Shown: positions 40,291 through 53,100 of the stretch, piece after piece
How positions within the stretch are numbered: the first letter of the stretch is position 1
How the letters are laid out: each line of letters opens with the position of its first letter
Assembly: GCF_032854445.1 (NCBI RefSeq)
Contig: NC_088295.1
Span: 77,590,028-77,654,027 of the forward strand
Reading direction: 5' to 3'
DNA: 64,000 nucleotides
DNA from: Liolophura sinensis
Lineage: Eukaryota; Mollusca; Polyplacophora; Chitonida; Chitonidae
Notes under the pieces: generated by a model
What the model was told of the DNA's origin: nothing
Seen by the model: only the letters and a program-made list of their open reading frames with translations
The model's database searches: none
Made by a program: the position numbers and the translations under genes

Positions 40291-42408
40291 CCCGTTGTCC
40301 CTTTGGGTCACTTATACAGTCTGTGTCGAAATTTGCGCTTGAAGTGTATATGTAGAGACGTCAGTAGGGTAGCATATGGCATCTTGGCCTGACAAACAGC
40401 GAGATCGATATCATAACGGATGAGGTGAGCACAGCACTTTGTTATCTTAATTCCTTGTCTTTGTGGAAATGTACTCAACAGTTACAATAGAATGGTTCCT
40501 GTTCTAACTTTCAGTAACTTTACTTATTTTTATATTCTCAAGAATTTTTCACTTATATAAGTTGGCGTTCAATGAGTGGGCGAAAGCGAAGTGCCCGGCG
40601 TAAACCACCGACATTTGGCAAGTTACTGGCAACTTTCCCACTTGTAACGTTACATATATACACATCATGTTAATGAAAGGCAAGTTGTCTTCATGGAGTG
40701 CATGCTAGACTGTGCAAGCCACCACACAACCGTCACTAATCAAGGCCCCACGAGCAGTGAGAGCGGAGAAATCTATAATTTCCCTGTCCATGACCGGGTT
40801 TGCACCCGTGGCGCATGTGTTCAAAAGATTAAAATTCTAACCACTCTAACCACTGGAAAGCTGTCCGCTGTCCGCTCCTATATAGATGTGTATGACTGGT
40901 CGGAAGTCATGTCTAGTATCTTCGGTTCCAATACGGCGACAATATAATCATCCGGGCATTTGACCAGCGTGTCTTTTTAAGTCGGACACCTTTGTAATAA
41001 TCCAACAGTTAAAGTATTGTTAAAAGTGTCCCTAAACAAACAATATACGAATGAATATGATGCTCCGTCGTCAATGCCATTTGCCAGGAAGCGGAGACCA
41101 GTTTCAAGAAGAAGAAAAAAACAATCCATATAAATATGCAAATATTAAGCCTTAATTTCAACTCATATTTAAGAACTACGGTTTCATCCATCCATAATAC
41201 CAGTGCAAAATTCTTGAGCACGGCGTCAGTCAGTCAGTCAGTCAATCATATGTTCAACGATTTATGTGGTCATGTTAAATTATGTGTGGAGAAAAGCACT
41301 TGAAGCACAAATCTCCTGGCGTTAAGCCGTCAGAGGAGCTGGTTTCGAACTCGCGACCTCGTATGATTTCCAGAAGAAATACAGGCTAGAGATGTAACAT
41401 ATCTAAGCTATTCTTATTTATAAGGCACGAATGATAATAACCTGTCCCTTGCCACGGCTAGATGTATAGTTCCTATAAATGTTACATTCATAATAATTTT
41501 TGTCTCATCATTTATTATAAATGAAAGACTTCTGCAGTAAACGAATTTTGTGGAAAACCTATGGCGTCAAAGCTGTTTGTACTGTATTGGGATGACTATG
41601 GTTCAAAAAGGGGCCAAGTCGTAAGTCTTATAACAAAGTTTGTTTAGGTTGTTTTTAGGTTGGCCGTTATATTGTATATAGAGGGTCGCTTTGTTGACGT
41701 ATCGTGAAGAGCTATACATGATACACAAGATCCGATCGGAGTAGCCTATATTTTACCACGTGGGGAACTAGTCCCAATTGCTATTATTAGACGCCCAAAA
41801 TGTCCACTACTTATCGTGCTGTGTACTGTAGAGCAGATCCAGTACATTCAGGGATCATGACTGCAGTTTTAGAGGACATTTTGTATATCAACAACAAAGA
41901 GCAATTTTCTGTAAATATAAAGTAATAATAACAGAGACATCAGGACCGAGTTTCACATAGACATTTTTCGAGAGAGAAAAAACAAAAAACAGATGGAAAG
42001 AGAGAGATGACCTCAAGGGTCGGTTGTGACCTTATTCCTGTTACTATTTGTGGGATCAAGGAACATTATTGTAATTCCCAGTATTAAGCCTCTGTTTTTC
42101 TTTATTTGGCCTTACACGTTTATCTGCTGGCGTCTGATTACTTCCAGTGACTTAAATGACTAACAAATATATACAATATAACCTGTTCTGCTTAACCACA
42201 AGAGATTTATATATATGAGTAACCCCAATAATAATGTAAGTAATAATATACTGTTCATCATCTTAATTTCTGATTTAAAAGACAACAACACATATTTATT
42301 CTTATAACGCTGGACCAAAGACGTCCGTTTTCAATAAGTTTCCTCCCTTGAGTGATGATTGTCTTACAGTATTCATGGTAGAGATAGCGAGACGTCTGAC
42401 TTTCACTT
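40291..42408. other. Gene-free stretch between the mosaic gene and the sulfatase cluster
   Basis: Nothing coding supported. It holds a SINE-like fragment, a (CAGT)n tract at 41227-41247 and AT-rich unique sequence. Just upstream, at 40055-40160, lies a diverged repeat with TATGACGTACCTGGTAACGT. Confidence 0.6.
40525..40650 (-). repeat. Third SINE-like family, copy in the gene-free region
   Basis: CTCAAGAATTTTTCACTTAT, GTGCCCGGCGTAAACCACC, GACATTTGGCAAGTTACTGG. Same order of blocks as 58840-58975, with a related but older stretch at 49913-50030. Confidence 0.5.
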
Positions 42409-43553
42409 CCGTATATACTCCTTCTCGAAGAAGCCAAGGTGACACTGAAAGTAGAAGCTAATCTGCTGATTATATTATCCGTGTGAAAGAGTTACAGGCG
42501 TAATGGAAATGTTGATAGAGGTTTGTGGACATGATTTATGGCATCGAATCATTGGTATATACAGCCCTCCCACGTACAACAGTTCGTTAATATAGGCACT
42601 GAATCCGTTCCCTGTGGTCTGTAAATTTTTGTCTGTGATCTGTTTTGATGTTGCGTACCCACATTTCCAGTCATATGAGTGGAATATCCCTATGTCTACA
42701 ATACTGCGGCATTATGGTTTCGTTAAGTGTTAAACCGTACCGCATCAGTGTGGATATCGTATCTTGATTGTGTGACCTTTGGTTGTGTAAAAATCAGAAA
42801 GTTAGCAAAGACACCTACGTGTACTAGTTCTGCATGTATGTTAGGTACAAGTCTTGTCGGTGTGTATCAGTTGGACTATACAACAGTTATATAACAGGTA
42901 TCAGGTGTCTGCTTCACCTGTGCGTATTTAGTGTATATCTCACCTGTCTACTCTCACCTGTGTATATTAGGTATCTGTCTCATTTGCGTGTGTTGGGTGT
43001 CTTTTTCACGTGTGTACATTGGGTATCTGCCTCATCTGTGTGTATTGGGTCTCTGTCTCACCTGTGTGTATTGGGTTTCGGTCACACCTGTATGTATTGG
43101 GTATGGGTCTCACCTGTGTGTATTGGGTGTCTGTCTCATCCGTATGGATAGGGTATCTGTCACATCTGTATGTATTGGCTGTCTTTCTCACCTCTGTGTA
43201 TTAGGTGTTGGTCTCACCTGTGTGTATTGGGTTTCAGTGTCACCTGTGCGTATTGGGTATGTGTCTCACCTATGTGTATTGGGTATCTGTCTCTCATGTG
43301 TGTATTGGCTGTCTGTCTCACCTGTGTGTATTGGTTCTGTCTTACCTGTGTGTGTTGGTTGTCTTCCCACTTGTATGTATTGTCTGTCTATCTCACCTGT
43401 GTGTATTGGATGTCTGCTAATCATAAGTGAACTCCGAGTAGGAGTACAAATCGGCTGCAGGTAGTAGTTGTTGAGAACTATCGCTTCAATCGCTAGGGAG
43501 TCGAAATTTGGAGTGGAGATCCCCGGGCCATGAAAACTCGCGTCATCCCAACC
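42409..43553 (-). pseudogene. Arylsulfatase B-like locus 1, gene fragment
   Basis: Exon 2 (43397-43553) reads GWDDASFHGPGISTPNFDSL and then QPICTPTRSSLM, with the sulfatase active-site CxPxR in which the cysteine becomes formylglycine. Its upstream flank reads CTGTAC where an AG acceptor should be. An exon 3 relic at about 42665-42755 (LTLNETIMPQY) is then frame-broken. An exon 4 relic at 42409-42444 starts CHLGFFEKEY (family WHLGF) with a stop soon after. Exon 1 is absent from the matching duplicated block, and exons 5-8 were not found. It is a dead copy generated by duplication with locus 2. Confidence 0.8.
42890..43430 (-). repeat. 26-bp splice-donor minisatellite at sulfatase locus 1
   Basis: About 20 units of the type CTGTCTCACCTGTGTGTATTGGGTGT (plus strand). 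On the minus strand each unit equals the end of exon 2 (CCAATACACACAG) followed by its donor (GTGAGACAGAC). The unit next to 43397 is the real exon end. Confidence 0.93.
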
Positions 43554-44274
43554 GTACAGCATGTACATGTATGACATCTTTCACCTGTTTAAGTTGTAGC
43601 GGGATGACTGGCGAATAACTCTATCCTAGCCTTGCAATAGAGACCAATGCACTTTCTCAAGTATTTGACCAACCTCCCCATGTTAGGTCAATTAAAAACT
43701 AGTCGCAGAAGGATTCCAAATGATTTTGAGTGTTCTATAAACATTTCTGACCAGATTTTATTTTTTTTAAGCCCACACAAAGACCACAAAAAACAACTCA
43801 AGCCTAATGGTAACTTTTTGCAAGCATAAATGAATACTAATAATAAAATTACACATAAAATGTAAGCCTAACAAATGAATCATGTATTCTTTGGTTGACA
43901 ACACCGATGATAACTACATGTGTCTACCTGGTGTCTCCGTGGCCGAGTTGATTATCACGCCAGTTCTCTTCAAAGTTATGGTAAAGCATGAAGTGAAAAT
44001 GGTACCCCTGTATTTTACACACCGGCTGCATCTGTTCTTCGGTCAATATGTTAAGTTAAATCCATTTGTCAATATTAATGACAACGATAATTTGAGGATT
44101 ATGTTCGAATAGTTTGTTATTCCGTTAATATAATGTACTGCTGGTTTGCACATAGTCCTTTTCTCATTTTAAAATGTGAACGATGCAGTAATCATTATGT
44201 CATCTACTTTAGTGAATAAATTTATCCCCCCCACCCCCCCCCCCACCCAAAAAAAACCAAAGAAAAAGAAACCC

Positions 44275-44490
44275 AACGCAGCGCATTGTGGTTGCAGTGA
44301 GTTCACGTCCAGCTTATGCTGATTTACTCTCCGCCTGTTCGTTGAAAAGTCTGCCAACAACATGAGGATGGTCACGGGTTTTCCCCGGGCTCTGTCTGGT
44401 TTCCGCCCACCATAATGCAGGCCGCCTTCGAAGAATTCTTGAGTACGGCGTAAAACATCAATCAAATAAATAAAAAAATAAATAAACAAA
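44275..44490 (+). repeat. SINE (main family), nearly full length
   Basis: Starts near CGCAGCGCATTG with the B-box-like GTGAGTTCACGTCCAG, passes CCCACCATAATGC, and ends GGCGTAAAACATCAATCAAA plus an AAATAAATAAA tail. The corresponding position of the right-hand segmental duplicate also has a copy (54395-54640), so insertion may precede the duplication. Confidence 0.85.
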
Positions 44491-45591
44491 TCATTTATAT
44501 ACCCAAACATAAGTCTAAATTCAGCAACCTGCCTTAATATACAAAATCAATTAGTGTAAATAAAACTGAGAACGATAGGAAGCCCGTCATTACGTAATCT
44601 TACGAAGAGTATAATCGAAACAAAGCCACGTACACACACTAGTGTCCCAGACAAGACCACATTAGTGAACTATTGATAGATAGCACGATATAACTCGCAG
44701 GTTAGCAGGCTATGAGTGTATCATCCAATGGTGATAACAAAAACATTGTTTGTCCTTGAGAATAGAGGCCAGTGCTATCTGTATGTGAACGTTGACCTTG
44801 ACTGTTGACTTTCTGTATACTTCACTGATCAATATTCACAACAGCCATAAAAAGAACTACCTGGCTAGAAAATAAGATTTTGGGTTTATTCAACCATCGA
44901 TAATTTAACACTTCCATTCGTTTTAGAGGATTACCCCGCACAAAAATCCATGAAAATGTCATCATTAAGATGACGTGATTTCACTTATTTTTCTGTTTGA
45001 AGGTCGTAGGCCCTTGCAGGACCGTTTAGGTAGTCTGATGCCGTTAAAGACGGCTTGTAATATACCGTGCAAAGCACAGTTCGTTAACAACTAGCTGAGA
45101 GTCGGTAAGTTCCGGTGTCATCTACCCCAAAAATAAATAATCGCCCTCACAATAATGGACAATTCTTGAATATTGCATTCAGTTACAATCAAACAAGGGC
45201 GTATTGCTGAAAGTGACATTAATCATGGTAAAAAAAGAAAAAAATGATTTTTCTTCTTTTCCAGTGGTAAATCGTTTTATAATACTGATACCAAACCACG
45301 GGCGATGGTATTACAGAAAGAAACAGCAGATTGCCCATTAAATTTTGGTCGAGCGCTAACCTTCTGTACTCGAACGTGTCATCGAAAATACTTCCTCGTG
45401 TACATGGTACGTGTGCTTTGGGATTCAGATCTTAATCACAGATGTACCCTAGTACCGACCAAAGAGGATGGTAGTGGGTTGATTGCATTTTCTCGTGCAT
45501 GACATGATACATTAAAATGAAGGTGGACGGTAGTACATCCATTTGACACATGATACAGCCTGATACACCTCCTGATACAAGACCAAGAACA

Positions 45592-45690
45592 AAACGGAGA
45601 GAGCAGGATTCGAACACACGACCTTGTCGGTCAAGTGTCGGATTGTCACAATGCGGCTTAACCCTCTGAGCCAGCGATGCGCAACCATCG
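45592..45690 (-). repeat. tRNA-derived SINE head
   Basis: On the minus strand it has an A-box-like TGGCTCAGAGGGTTAAG and a B-box-like GTGTTCGAATCC about 45 bases apart, which is normal spacing for a tRNA promoter. No full cloverleaf could be paired by eye, so it is called a tRNA-related repeat rather than a tRNA gene. Confidence 0.5.
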
Positions 45691-46396
45691 TGTATTGAAT
45701 GAAGAAAATGCTAAACAAGAACAGTCACAAAACTTTCCACGCATGGTAGAACACAGTTTGAATAAATACGTGCAATACACGCATTACATCTTGTCGATAT
45801 ATCAGCTCGGTGGTTCTGTTAACATATAAGTCTGCAGCGATCGTGCTGGTGGACTATAAATCAACCTAACAACAATGCCGGGATTCTGCTAGCGGACTAA
45901 GAATCCCTGCGGCCGGGATCCTTTGATTTGTTTTCATGTTAATCACCAAGTGTGATGGTAACACACCATTTTTAAGAATCCTGGACCAGTAATCTACGGA
46001 ACAGCTATCCAAAATCTCATTTTTTAAACCAAGTTCTGCTGATGTACTGTTTGTATAGAGTTTTTTTTTAAGTTGCTACTATTTACCCAGTTAAATGAAC
46101 AGTTAGAATAATACCCTAACTGCATGAGGTAGATTAACAAGAGGCTGGATCTCACAAGTTACGCTCGACCGTTTGTCAGCCAGCACACTGCCGTCACTGC
46201 TCTGATATACTACACTACACGCAGTGAAGTCTATTGCGAATTTCACCAGGTCTATTTCACACTGAACAGACTATGCATTGTAACTATCATACATAATATA
46301 TGTATTCATTTTTTGTGTTAAATTGCCAACTTCAGTGCTATTCTGTTAAAAGGATTCCAAATTGCGACAAATGCTGCATAATATTTAATTTTAGCT

Positions 46397-46500
46397 CAAT
46401 TTATTTATTTGATGTTTTACGCCGTACCCAAGAATATTTCACCCATACGACCGCTGCCAGCATTATGGTGGGAACGAAGCCCACCACCATCTGCAAGCAG
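46397..46500 (-). repeat. SINE (main family), fragment
   Basis: TTTATTTATTTGATGTTTTA, then CGCCGTACCCAAGAATATTT and CCAGCATTATGGTGGGA in reverse orientation. Confidence 0.8.
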
Positions 46501-47157
46501 ACACTTTTAGCTAAATATAAAATAGGTGACTTCTAGCTGAAAATCGTTAAATCACAGTTATATTGCCATTATAATTTACGTTGGTATGTATTCAAATGAA
46601 AATGTATCTTGAATTTTTTGTCAAAATTCAAACAATTTATAACGGTGTATTGATCACTTATATGACAAATAATTGGCAGTGTGCAAAATGAGGTAATAGT
46701 GACTGTACTTATACATACCACGAGAAGACTGTGTGAATTTTCTGCAATTTAATACGTTATTCATTAGCAACATGAACTGCAAACAACCATTTGACTCCCG
46801 TTAGCTGTTAAGCGGCAGTCACGGTATATGGCAATCACGTTAAATGTTACTGTTGTTTGGGCTAAATAGGTCATGGTACATAGAGCAAAGGGCTTGTGAA
46901 AGACGCGGAAGAACGTATTCGTTATCGCAGATACGGTATCGTTTCGGTTATCGTATACGGTTTCCCGTATATATGCCATTAGGAAGAGACAATTCCTTCT
47001 AATTAAAATGAGTTCCAAATATTATACGTTTTTCCCATTCCAGAGATTATTTGTTGTCCATGGACAGTTGCTATAATACCAGAAAACAAGCTAGGGACTC
47101 CAGTTCTTCAATAAAATAGCAACACAATGCGAAATACGTAATGAGAATTATTAAATG

Positions 47158-50100
47158 TTAGAAGGTCTGTTTGTCCATCCAGCAACTCCAGGCCCCGTCG
47201 TAGTACTTGGGGTTGGCATTAGGATCGGTTGGTTTGTTTCGCGGTGGAACCGACGTTTTCCTATAGTCTTCGATTTTCTGGAGAAGCATCTCAACAAGGT
47301 TTGGATTTTGATCCGCGATGTTGTGGTATTCACAGGGATCAACGGGAATGTTGAATAAACAAGGAGCTTTCTTTGGCATGCAATTTGTTGAAAGGTTTGA
47401 AGGCTTTGGACCGCACTTTAGGACGATAGGAATGTCTTCTGAGCTGAATGTGACAGGGTTGCTGTCCATTGCTTGAGGTTCAACAATGTCGCCACCAGAG
47501 GGCGTGTCGTCCCCAGGAGGCGTGCATCCATACCAGCCATCGTTACGCCCGTTGGATATGTCCCCCGTGACCAGTTTAAAGTCGCCAACGCGAATCGAGG
47601 AGAAGTTCTGGATGGGGTCGATGTTGTGAAGAATCTCCTTCCTGACGTCAGCCCCACGGGAGTTGAGAACGTCCCACATGTCATAGCCGTCTATTGTCGT
47701 CATTTCACTGGGGTCTCCGCCCGCCACCCTGTAGATCGTGGGCAGCCAGTCCGCCACGTGCATCATGTGACTGGAGACATAGCCTGTGTTCTGCAGAAGA
47801 GGGCTGTACACAAATCCAGTTCCTCGGACCCCTCCCTCCCACATGGTGTTCTTTAAACCTCTGACAATAGAAAACACACACAGCATGTTGAATAAAAGCG
47901 CCACGTTGGATATAGGAGCAGTTGCACTCAAAGCGCAGCTGAGATACACACATTTTGATTAACGACAACTTATAAACTACTCAATGATTTGGGTACTGAT
48001 TCAATTTACTCGCCTCGAACATTTCTTGCGTTTTTCCGTGATCATTGAAAACTATTGACTCCTTATCTGCATGAATCCCTCGTGATATCTTACTATATTT
48101 GTATGGTTTCTTAGTTCTTTGGTGTTTTGAAAATTGGTCTTGCGATTCTAGATATTGATTTGGATGACGGCTGGTACATAAATGACTATTCCAACGCCTA
48201 GATACACGTGGAGTTTATGTCCAAAATCATCATTCCAAACACCTTCTAACATGTTACCTACTGTACACTCTCGTCACTTTCAATACTACAAAAGAATCTG
48301 TTTAAGCGGACCGTGGTTGCTAGTGTACTACAAGAGGATCTGTTAAAGCGGACCGTGGTTGCTAGTGTACTACAAGAGGATCTGTTAAAGTGGACCGTGG
48401 TTGCTAGTGTACTAAAAGAGGATCTTTTTTAAGCGGACCGTGGTTGCCAGTGTACTATATGGGGATTTATTTATTGCTAGTGTTCTAGGCTAGATAATTT
48501 TCTGAAGATCCTGATATGACAGTCACACGAGGTATGACTACCTGCATCTTCTTGGAACTGACACAGGTGTGGTGACTTAACATGACAGCATAGTTACATA
48601 TGACAGTTTTAACTGAGAGGACAGTCACACGGGGCATGGTACTCAAGAGAACGTGCCGATACAGGCTCGGTGGCCCAACGTGAGGGAACGGTTGTATATC
48701 GCCGTTTTACATGGCTGATGATAGTATAAGAGGTTTGGTTACCCGTTAGCTCACATATCGATGGTTGCATGTTGCAGTTTTACCCGGCCTGACAGTCACA
48801 CGAGGCATGGTTACCCGTGACAAAAGATACAGGCTTGCTTGCCCAACGTGAGAGGATGGTTGTATATGACAGTTTTATCCAACACATCAAAGGAGGCATG
48901 GTTACCCGAGACAAAAGATACAGGCACGGTGATTTAACTTGAGACAGTTGTAGTATGCACGCGTCAGTGTTACCTGAGGGGATAGTTACAGGCAGCATTC
49001 CCGTCGTACCCATTGGCTGGTCCTCCATTGTCCGTGGTAAAAATTATAACAGAGTTTTCCATCATTCCAGATTCTCGTAGCGCCCGAGTGACGTTACCCA
49101 CGGAGTCGTCGAGAGCTGACACCATGCCTGGTAATATTTAGAACATTTCGTATTAAATTATACATTTAGTTAGAGAGAGCCAAGTACAACATACCGGGCA
49201 ACACACCGGTTAACACTGAAAGGTACACTGCAATTTTTGATACAAACCATTCTTTATATTATAATAAGGTCATGCCTAGAAATTTGGGGATAAATTATCT
49301 ATAATATCAAAAGTTTATTTATTTATTTGATTGGTGTTTACGCCAGTAATAGTTTCCTCAGTAGTAGACCGAACTACTACTATTTCCAAATAAATTACTG
49401 ATTAGTACTACCCTCAGATTTTAATATTTCAGTATTACCGGCAAAGATTCGTCTCTTTTCATTTTGGATATTCAGAAACCTGTTGACATATTTGGCCGGA
49501 GCTTCCACTGCCTTGTCTTTGCCACCATTTCCGGCATGGACTGCTTGGTAAGCCAAGTACAGAAACAGAGGCTGGGAAGAGAACAGCGCAAAATTTAAAC
49601 ACGATACCGTACGTGGGAAGGTCTGGTAGTAACAGACGGATGGCCGTGGTTTCCTCCCATCATAATGTTGGCCGGCGTCGTATAAGTGAAATATTCTTGA
49701 GTACGGCGTAAAACACCAATCAAATAAATATAAATAAATAAATAAAGTAAATAAAAGAACACACTAAGCTGTGTATCTTTGTTGAAGAGGGTTTCTATAT
49801 ATTACAGGAGAGACCAGAATCATTGTTTACAGTATCAGGTGTTATATTATTTATATCAAGGAGTAAATAATGTGGTTCTAGCACTGTAGTGAAGGTAGGG
49901 AGAATGAGTCGGTATTTACTTGGGATTTAACGCCGTACGCAAGTATCTTTCACTCAGATGACGGCGGTCAGAGTTATATCGGTGGAGGAGTTCGGTCAGA
50001 TTCGGTCAGGTTTGTCAACATTAAATTACCGGAACACAAATAAGGTTTACCCGGCCGCTGATGGTTGTGTCCTGATTAAGGAAGATTTCGAACTTAAGGT

Positions 50101-53100
50101 CAGTAGGAAACTGGGATAGATGGAAGTAACATCATACCTATAAAAGTAGGTAAGAGCATTTACTTTTATACACATCCTGTTCCTGGTGGCATTGAGAGAC
50201 AAGTGCTTGTGCGAATGAGAACATTTTGGTATTGATCGGATATTTCGACAAGGGATGAAAAAAGAGAAGGTTAATTGTGATGCAGATAACTACTGGTGAC
50301 TACCTCTGAGGTATTATGAGAGAGGATAAAGACTGGTAATTACCTCAGAGGTATTGTGAGAGCGGATGATGTTCTCAGCAGCAGACGAGAAGAGTTCCGT
50401 ACTGTAGCTTCCGTTCTCATTCCGCACCACGTTCATATCCTGACGGAAGTCCAAACCTGAATACGTCTAAAATCAGGAAAATAACACATTATACTTGTCA
50501 CGTGTAAGTGAGGGGGAAACTGTATCGTAGTTCTGCATAGTCGTTCATTAACTGAATTCTGTCATCCGAAATGATAACAATTGTCAGCTGGCATGGTGCG
50601 CTTAAAATTCGACAATTACACATAATACAACTAAACTTTCTTCACACGACATTGCACGTTTAATCCACGATATCAAGATCGACTATACTTTTAACATTGT
50701 GGTATAAAAAGGTCTGTGATCGTGTGGTAGGCTTAGTTTTCATTTCTTTTGTTTTAATCAGGCTAAAGAGACGCTATCAGGCAAAATAAAATATCGGTCG
50801 TTATCAGTCATTTTGTTTCATTCCCCTTTGACACTCGATCGTTCACAAATATCTTTCAGAAGAGTTCATCAGAATTCTCCCCCTTCCCCATTTCAAACAT
50901 TACCATAGTGAGGACGACCTGGCCGAGTCATAAATGAAAAAAAATTGTATTACTTAGGACAGACAAATAAAATCTTGATCCACGTACATCGTCTGCCACG
51001 TGATCGAAGTAGTCCTCCTTTCCCAGCCAGTATCCGAAGTGGCTTTTGAAGCCTCGATATGTGGGAGTGTATTCTTTCTGGAAGAATCCAAGATGCCACT
51101 GCCGAGAGAAAACAAAACTATCACCGAATAAAGTAATTATTCATGGTCAAAGAAATCCGCTTTAGCAACCCTAATGTGTTTTTCCTCCCTCCCCCCCCCA
51201 CTTTCCCCCCAATTATCTAGTACTTACACAAACTGTATCATAATAGCAAATTATATACTTTCCCGTTTCCCCACTTTGTCCACTTTTGATCCTAGTCCAA
51301 AATAGGATCATTTCCTTTTCCCCATTTCTCAGGTATGTGCACCTTCGATACTAATCGATAATAGCATAACTTACTTTTCCACAGTTTATGCACCTTTAAA
51401 GTTCGAATCCATAATAAAACATCTTACTTCTTCACACATTCCAGCCTAGTCCAGCTTATTAACTTACTTTCCCCTAGTTCCCCATCCCGTGCACCTTCGC
51501 TCAAAACCCAGAGTAGCCTATTGTACAACTTACTTTTCCTACAATATGAGATGAATATCCTAACTTGTTCAAATACTGCGGCATAATTGTCTCGTCCAAT
51601 GACAATCCATACGGTTGAGGCCCCAGTATAACCGAATGCTGTAAACCTGTAGATAGAGAATTAAAAGAGGAAAAAACAAAACAAAAAAATCAAAAAAGAT
51701 GAAACACTGACTCACTTTCTCACCTGTATGTTTTAGGTGTCTGTCTCACATGTGTGTATTTGGTCTCTGTCTCTTCTGTATGTATTGGATGTCTCATCTG
51801 TGTGTATTGGGTGTGTCTCACCTGTGTGTATTGGGTGTCTTTCTCACCTGTGTGTATTGGGTATCTGTCTAACTTGTGTGTATTGGGTGTCTGCCTCAGG
51901 CATTTGTATTGGGTGTCCGTCTCACCCGTGTGTTTCAGGTGTCTGTCTCACATATGTGTATTAGGTGTCTTTCTCACCTCTATGTATTAGGTGTCTGTCT
52001 AATCTGTGTGCATTGGGTGTCTGTCTCACCTGTGTGTATTTGGTCTGTCTCACATGTGTGTATTGCGTGTCTGTCTAATCTGTGTGTATTGGATGCCTGT
52101 CTCACTTGTGTGTATTGGGTTTCTGTCTCTCTGTGTCTATTGAATGTCTGTCTCACTTATGTGTATTGGGTGTCTGCCTCACATGTGTGTTGGGAGTCTG
52201 TCTCACCTGTGTGTATTAGGTGTCTGTCTTACCTGTTTGTATTCCTGATTTCCCTCCTGTGTGTATTGGCTGACTGCCTAGCCTGTGTGTATTTGGTGTC
52301 TGTCTCACCTGTGTGTATTGAGTGTCTGTTTCACTTGTGAGTATTGGGTGTCTGTCTCACCTGTGTGTATAGAGTGTCTGTCTCACCTGTGTGTTTCAGG
52401 TCTCTCTCTCTCACCTGTGTGTTTTTGGTGTTTGTCTGCCTGTGTGTATTGGGTCTCTGTCTCTCTGTGTCTATTGAATGTGTATCTCACTTATGTGTAT
52501 TAGGCGTTTGTCTCACCTCTGTGTATTGCTTGTTTTTCTCACCTGTGTGTATTGGGTGTTGGGTGCCAATCGTATGAGTGGAATATCCCAATTTCTTCAC
52601 ATACTGCGGCATTATGTTTTCGTCAAGGGTTAAACTGCACGACATCATTGAGGATATCGTACCATGCTAATCTGTGGTTGTGTAAAAAAAGTACTTAGCA
52701 AAGACACCTGTGTGTACTGGTTGTGCATATATGTCTTAGCTGTGTGTGTTAGGCGCAAGTCTTGTCTGTGAGTATCAGCTGGGACAGTTATATAACAGTT
52801 ATATTAGTCCCAGTATCAGGTGTCTGCTTCACCTGTGAGTATTTAATGTATATTTCACCTGTCTACTCTCATCTTTGTATATTAAGTATCTGTCTTATAT
52901 GTGTTTTTGGTATCTCTCTCGCGTGTGTATATTGAGTGTCTGTCTCACCTGTGCGCAGTAGGCGTTTGTCTCACCTGCGTGAGAGTGTCTGCCTCATCTG
53001 TGTCTATTGGCTCTCTTTCTCACCTCCATGTGTTGAGTGTCTGTCTGATTTGTGTGTCTCACCTTTTTACATTTTGTTTCTGCTCACTTGTGCGTATTGG

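Larger units (their letters stand above)
42665..45560. repeat. Segmental duplication, left copy
   Basis: Matches 52566-56478 in the same orientation: exon 3 relic, minisatellite, exon 2, then long non-coding identity (for example ACCAACCTCCCCATGTTAGG at both, and CTTGGTTGACAACACCGATG). The right copy has about 730 bp at 54720-55450, including exon 1, that is missing here at about 44565. Confidence 0.88.
44500..47157. other. Non-coding stretch between sulfatase loci 1 and 2
   Basis: The first kilobase is the end of the duplicated block. The rest holds a tRNA-related repeat (45592-45690), a SINE fragment and unique AT-rich sequence. No supported exon. Confidence 0.6.

Noticed and set aside
42834-43464. 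Long plus-strand open frames of the type [14 protein letters not shown], apparently cysteine-rich repeat proteins
   Set aside because: They are translations of the 26-bp minisatellite, which has no stop in several frames. The arrays are explained by the minus-strand splice-donor unit.
43553-43560. U12-type (AT-AC) intron to explain the AC before exon 2 of sulfatase loci 1 and 2
   Set aside because: The donor of exon 1 is GTGAGA (U2-type) and there is no U12 branch-site-like TCCTTAAC near the acceptor.
45592-45690. tRNA gene
   Set aside because: A and B boxes are present but the acceptor and anticodon stems could not be paired, and it resembles SINE heads elsewhere in the window.
47155-47856. 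Plus-strand open frames opposite sulfatase exon 8
   Set aside because: Antisense shadow of a strongly recognisable sulfatase exon.
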